This document shows positions 59,871-64,000 of a stretch of DNA of 64,000 nucleotides, one piece after another. The DNA lies in the NCBI GenBank assembly GCA_030674915.1, contig JASXSV010000004.1:62001-126000 (forward strand), given 5' to 3'. This DNA comes from Candidatus Endonucleibacter bathymodioli (GTDB lineage Bacteria; Pseudomonadota; Gammaproteobacteria; Pseudomonadales; Endozoicomonadaceae). Both the position numbers and the translations under genes were made by a program. The notes below the pieces were generated by a model. It was not told the DNA's origin. It saw only the letters and a program-made list of their open reading frames with translations, and did no database searches. Every line of letters starts with the position of its first letter. The stretch's first letter is position 1.

Positions 59871-59993
59871 ATGCTACACACACAATAATTGTTTTGTTAA
59901 AATACCTTCTGCATTGTTAGCAGTATTTTCAATTACTCTAATGATAAGTGCGATGAATGTTTGGCCACGTGAATATGACCAACTTGTCAGAGA
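59871..59993 (+). pseudogene. 5' fragment of a paralogue of the 377-residue membrane protein
   Basis: GGTTATTTTATG and the following 120 bp match the start of the gene at 35662. Allowing a 2-base loss after the ATG, it reads THNNCFVKIPSALLAVFSIT then LMISAMNVW, against HKNYFIKIRWVFLVIFSNIL then IISSMSAW. It is cut at 59993 by IS5-B sequence. Confidence 0.75.
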
Positions 59994-60187
59994 AAAAACA
60001 AAGACAAAAAACGTGACCCTGATATGCGTTCCACCCGGAAAAACAACCAATATCATTTTGGTTTTAAAACACTCATAGGAACAGACATCAATAGCAACAC
60101 CGTACACAGTGCAACCGTCACACCGGCGAATGAAGCTGATGTTAACGAATTACCCAAGTTACTGCGCAAAGATACAAAGTAGTATTA
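59994..60187 (+). mobile_element. IS5-B internal fragment
   Basis: Matches 52029-52225 (KDKKRDPDMRSTRKNNQYHF to ELPKLLRKD) with small deletions. Neither end of the element is present; on the right it is interrupted by IS5-A. Confidence 0.85.
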
Positions 60188-61355
60188 GGGGATCTCTGAT
60201 CGAATCTCCAAAACCTAGTACAATCGCATGCTAAGGCAAACCGGTTATCCAAAATGAAACAACAAAGTTTTGCGTCTCTCAGCTACGCCGCCAAAAAACG
60301 CAAAACTCGAAAAGAGTTATTTATTGAGAAAATGGAATCTTGTGTTCCTTGGGCAGCCTTTGAAGCAATCATTAAACCAGATTACCCGAAAAGTTGGCGT
60401 ATTGTAGGGCGCAGCCGATCGGCTTGACCACCATGCTGCGTATCTATCTCATGCAGCAATGGTTTCAACTATCCGATCCGATTATGGAAGACGTGCTGTA
60501 TGAAATTGAATCAATGAGAAGATTTGCCAAATTGGAGCTGTGCGAAAATCGGTTACCTGATGAAACAACTATCCTGAAATTTCGTCACCTATTGGAGCGT
60601 AATCAATTGACTAACAAGTTATTTGCTGCGGTCAGTGAGCACTTGAAACTACACGGCCTTGCACTTTCAAAAGGCACCATGGTAGATGCCACATTAATAA
60701 GCGCTTCGTCCTCGACCAAAAATGCCAAAGGCAAACGTGATCCTGAAATGCACCAGACACGTAAAGGAAATAAGTGGTGTTTTGGCATGAAGATCCATGT
60801 CGGTGCGGATGTGAATAGTGGTACTGCTCATACAGTAACGGTTACCTCAGACAATAAAGAGGATATTGGTGAACTGCCTGCTTTGTTGAGAAAGGAAGAC
60901 GAAGTAATCTTTGGCGATGCGGGCTACACCAGCGACACATATAAGCGAGGTGCTCGATGCTTAGGATTACACTGGGAAGTCAATGACAAGCGCAAACCAA
61001 GAAAAGGAAACCTAAGTAGCAGTCAGCGCAAACGTAATCGCCAGCAATCAAAAATATGGGCCAGGGTCGAGCACCTGTTCCGAATCCTCAAGTGTCAGTT
61101 TGGTTACCGTAAAGTTCGTTACCGTAGTTTGGAAAAAAACAGGGTGTAAGTTATGAGCCTGATGGCGATGGCCAATTTATACCTGCAACGTAATGCGTTA
61201 ACGGCATAATTGCGATCTAAATCCGCCTCGAGAGCGGATAAGTGGGCAAAAACGACAAAATGAATCGAAAATTACGATGAAATAAGCGAGAAAGTCAGAG
61301 AGTTTTATCGCAAATCTGACAATCGACTTGCAAGCCACTTCAATCAGAGATTCCC
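60188..61355 (+). mobile_element. IS5-A element, nearly full length
   Basis: 1168 bp with ends GGGGATCTCTGATCGAA and TTCAATCAGAGATTCCC (imperfect inverted repeats). It sits inside an IS5-B fragment on its left side. IS5-B sequence does not resume on the right, so the right neighbour was lost or rearranged. Confidence 0.85.
60254..61209 (+). pseudogene. IS5-A transposase, frameshifted with a late stop
   Basis: MKQQSFASLSYAAKKRKTRK opens the gene; near 60400 the frame shifts (…IVGRSRSA then stop) and the rest continues as PIGLTTMLRIYLMQQWFQLS, SKGTMVDATLISASSSTKNA, MHQTRKGNKWCFGMKIHVGA and RVEHLFRILKCQFGYRKVRY. A TAA at 61147 replaces a CAA codon that the 52.4-kb copy still has; the family tail VMSLMAMANLYLQRNALTA lies behind it. 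Two lesions, so inactive as it stands. Confidence 0.88.
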
Positions 61356-61487
61356 TAAATAAATCTATGAAAATGAGGAAATATAAACTACCTAGAATGA
61401 CATTTATAAATATTACAAATCTTAGGACCTAACAGTAATAACTTGAAGCTGTAACTGAATGAAAAAGAAGAATATTTTTGAAAATTC
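61356..61487. other. short spacer between IS5-A and IS256
   Basis: AT-rich, no feature seen apart from the AAAATTC that forms one copy of the IS256 target duplication (61481-61487). Confidence 0.4.
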
Positions 61488-62788
61488 GACCCTGTAAATA
61501 ACTCTGTGTATCTGCTTTGGTTAAATATGGTCTGACAATCTATCTTCAAAAACAATCATAAAGTGGTTTAGTGCTGCACACCAGTTATGAATCGGCATGG
61601 TCCATCTTTTAGAGGCTTCACGTGTGGCTAGGTAAACTACCTTTTTAGCCGAATCGTCATGAGGAAACAGTTTTCGCTTCTTGATGGCTTTGCGGATGAC
61701 GCTGTTCAGAGGCTCAATGGCGTTGGTGGTATAAATGGCCTTTCTGATCTCTGGCGGGTAGGCAAACAGCGTGTTGAGGTTGTCCCAGTTTTTACGCCAT
61801 GAGCGATTAATTAAAGGGTACTTAACTCGCCATTTTTCTTCTACTTGGTCAAGCTCGCGCAGCGCCTCATCTTCAGTGGTCGACTGATATATACGTTTGA
61901 GATCGGCAGCCACCTCTTTGTAATCGCGCGAAGGTACAAATTTCATGCTGTTGCGTACCATATGGACAATGCACAGCTGAATGTGGGTTTTTGGGTAAAC
62001 AGTCTGTATGGCCTCTGGAAAGCTTTTAACACCATCGACGCAGGCGATCAATATATCCTCTAGGCCACGGGTTTTTAGCTCCGTCAGAATGCCTAGCCAG
62101 AACTTTGCACCTTCGTTCTCTGATAACCACATGCCCAGCAGTTCTTTGTGGCCTTCCGTGTTAACGCCCAATGCTAAGTATATGGCCTTATTGATGACTT
62201 GCTTGTCTTGCCGAATTTTGACAACGATGCAGTCTAAGTAGACGATGGGATACACCTGATCCAGCGGACGAGCTTGCCACTCCACTACTTGCTCCATGAC
62301 CGAATTTGTCACTTTGGAAATGAGGCTTGCCGATACATCGGCATCGTAAAGTTCTTTGAACGCGGTACAGATTTCGCGGGTGGTCATGCCCTGGGCGTAA
62401 AGGAAGAGGATTTTATCATCCATGCCTGTGAATCGAGTTTGTTGCTTTTAATGAGCTGCGGCTCGAAGGAACTGTCTCGATCACGCGGAATATCTATCTC
62501 AATCGCTCCGTCGTCTGTATAAACGGTTTTACCTGAATGACCGTTACGGCTGTTTGAGCCAACGCTAGGCTGGTGTATGTCATAGCCTAGGTGGTCATCA
62601 AGTTCTGCGCCTAGTGCCGCCTCAACGGTTACTTTCTTGAGCATGCGGCTGAAATCACTGAGATCTTTCTCAGTCTTCATGCTTTTGGCGGCCTCTTTGG
62701 CAAAGGCCAATAGTTCTTTTTGTTTCATGGTGCTTATCTCCCGTAGGGGGTAATGATAAGCAAATACACAAACTAATCTACAGTCTCT
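61488..62788 (-). mobile_element. IS256-family insertion sequence
   Basis: About 1300 bp, the usual length. The ends share imperfect inverted repeats (GACCCTGTAAATAACTCTG with TGTATCTGCTT on the left; GAGACTGTAGATTAGTTTG with TGTATTTGCTT read inward from the right). A 7-bp direct repeat AAAATTC lies at 61481-61487 and 62789-62795, in keeping with the 8-9 bp duplications of the family. Confidence 0.88.
61521..62728 (-). pseudogene. IS256-family (mutator) transposase, one frameshift
   Basis: The first part (MKQKELLAFAKEAAKSMKTE to FEPQLIKSNK) is in one frame and runs on to a stop at 62384. The second part (GMDDKILFLYAQGMTTREI to RLSDHI) is in another. The break falls in AACAAACTCG near 62440, where one A appears to be missing: with AACAAAACTCG the reading SNKTRFTGMDDKIL is continuous. 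The mutator DDE motifs VYLDCIVVKIR, ACVDGVKSFPEAI and YTTNAIEPLNSVIRK are all present. Confidence 0.9.
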
Positions 62789-62960
62789 AAAATTCTATAA
62801 TCGAGTGGCCAAAAAATATTGACCACTACAATTCCCGAACTACACGGGATCATTTGCAAACACCTGATAGTCTATATATTCAAAATTATATATAAACTCA
62901 GAATGATTTACACACGAGTTTCAGACCATTCATGCTGGTCTAGTGTCGCTACTTTCCCAT
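62789..62960. other. spacer between IS256 and acidic repeat gene
   Basis: Nothing recognised. It follows the 3' end of the acidic repeat gene; no terminator is evident. Confidence 0.35.
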
Positions 62961-64000
62961 CTATTTGCACTTCTTCGGATTTTTGAGGATCTCCTCTTCT
63001 ATGCTGCATTCATCTAACATGCTCGTAACATCATTATCACCAAATTCCGTCTCCCTATCTTCAGGTACGACACAGCCAAGATCTACATAACTATTGCCAT
63101 GACAATTCTCACACTTATCCCGAGAATTAGGATCTATAAACGCAAGACTATCTTCAGATATTACAGTTTCATACTTTTGATCTTCGTCTAATTCTGCACG
63201 AGAGCCATCTATAACTCCATTACCACTCTTGTTCTTAGCCACGGTAACCTCTTCTGGAAGATGTTTTTTGATAGAATCAAAATCATCTACACCCTTATTA
63301 GAACCTATAATCTCAAGACTACCTTCAGACATTGCAGTTTCATACTTTGAATCTTCGCCTAATTCTGAACAAGAGTCATCTATGGATTCATCCCCATTAC
63401 CACTATCGTCCCCTGACTCAGATTTAGTCTCGGCAACCTCTACCCCTGTAAGAGAACCGTTGGTAGATTCAGAATTATCTGCAAATACTGAGCCGTCATT
63501 CTCTTCCTCTTCGCCGAATTGTGCAAGATAGTCTTCCATATTATTCAAAACACCCAAGTTATTTGCAGACTCTAAGGCATAATTATCTCGCTTTTCGCCG
63601 AAGTGTGCATCATATCTATCCAGATCATTCAAAGCGCCCATAGACTCCAAGTTATCTGCAGATCCTAATGCATCATTATCTCGCTTTTCGCCGAAGTGTG
63701 CATCATAGTCATCTATATCATTAACAGCACCCATAGACTTAACAGAATATGGAGATCTTAAGGTTAAATTCGCTTCCTCTACTACGCAGGAATTTGCAAT
63801 AGAGTCGTCACCTATAAGAGAGCCCTCTATATTGCCTCCTTCAGAAATGTCTGTGTCTGCATTTTCATCAGATACAGCCCTAAAATCAGAAGCCTCGACA
63901 TATTTCTGCCCTTCACCACCGTTATTATAAGTCGTATCCTCTTCGGAAATCTCTTGTGCCAACAAGTTTTGGGTAGAATCATCATTAACCCTAGACCTCT
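62961..64000 (-). CDS. acidic repeat protein, unknown function (5' end outside window)
   Basis: The frame is open from the right edge to TAA at 62961, about 346 codons visible. No ATG is seen near the right end (the first usable start would be a TTG at 63965), so the true start lies beyond 64000. The product is very acidic, rich in Asp, Glu, Ser and Asn. It contains three 30-residue repeats (63489-63740) built on MGALNDLDRYDAHFGEKRDN, the third more diverged. A second pair of about 27-residue repeats (63131-63210 and 63300-63380) is built on ELxEDxKYETxxSEDSL. A small CxxC (KCENCHG) lies near the C-terminus. No domain recognised. Repeats and composition suggest an exported or host-facing protein like others nearby, which is inference. 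Confidence 0.75.
   Translation of the reverse strand, partial: RSRVNDDSTQNLLAQEISEEDTTYNNGGEGQKYVEASDFRAVSDENADTDISEGGNIEGSLIGDDSIANSCVVEEANLTLRSPYSVKSMGAVNDIDDYDAHFGEKRDNDALGSADNLESMGALNDLDRYDAHFGEKRDNYALESANNLGVLNNMEDYLAQFGEEEENDGSVFADNSESTNGSLTGVEVAETKSESGDDSGNGDESIDDSCSELGEDSKYETAMSEGSLEIIGSNKGVDDFDSIKKHLPEEVTVAKNKSGNGVIDGSRAELDEDQKYETVISEDSLAFIDPNSRDKCENCHGNSYVDLGCVVPEDRETEFGDNDVTSMLDECSIEEEILKNPKKCK

Overview
The window looks like a piece of chromosome from a host-associated, IS-laden, AT-rich gammaproteobacterium. The housekeeping proteins (GuaA, GuaB, XseA, HtpG, GlnA, PpnN, AcnB, CydA/B/X) read like ordinary gammaproteobacterial orthologues. Coding density is low, intergenic regions are long, and many transposases are decayed. 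Several long secreted or eukaryote-like proteins are present. This combination suggests a symbiont or intracellular bacterium undergoing IS expansion and gene decay; the species cannot be named from the sequence alone.

Layout. 0-8.2 kb: NhaC-type antiporter (cut by the window edge), guaA-guaB, divergent xseA, then trhO. 8.2-9.9 kb: an IS5-like remnant and a complete IS30 element. 10.0-13.3 kb: an unrecognised 1099-residue Cys-rich membrane protein. 13.6-17.8 kb: an RND efflux pump with its membrane-fusion lipoprotein. 18.3-33.2 kb: a core stretch with htpG, tRNA-Ser(GGA), glnA, folA, a DUF924 gene, lon, ribE, ppnN and acnB. 33.6-52.5 kb: an accessory region with unrecognised secreted or membrane proteins, remnants of several IS families, two further IS30 copies, and a tandem array of four ankyrin-repeat genes (three intact, one broken). 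52.9-55.8 kb: cydABX, encoding cytochrome bd oxidase. 55.9-64.0 kb: a second accessory region with an IS5-type element, a second coiled-coil secreted protein, nested IS5 debris, a frameshifted IS256 element and an acidic repeat protein running off the right edge.

Two observations stand out. First, the three intact ankyrin proteins end in a short C-terminal module that reads like a metazoan SOCS box: a BC-box-like helix followed by LPxP and a hydrophobic tail. This gives the ankyrin plus SOCS-box layout of animal ASB ubiquitin-ligase adaptors and suggests secreted effectors aimed at host Elongin BC/Cullin-5. Second, a dispersed intergenic repeat of about 85-100 bp occurs at ten or more places and can fold through GTAGGC/GCCTAC arms. 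One copy supplies the last codons and the stop codon of ribE.

The accessory regions appear to be places where effector genes duplicate and decay. The ankyrin genes share 5' and 3' flanks, the coiled-coil gene exists at two loci, and a broken paralogue of a third effector-like gene lies beside the second locus. IS elements are nested in one another there, with a readable CTAA target duplication in one case.
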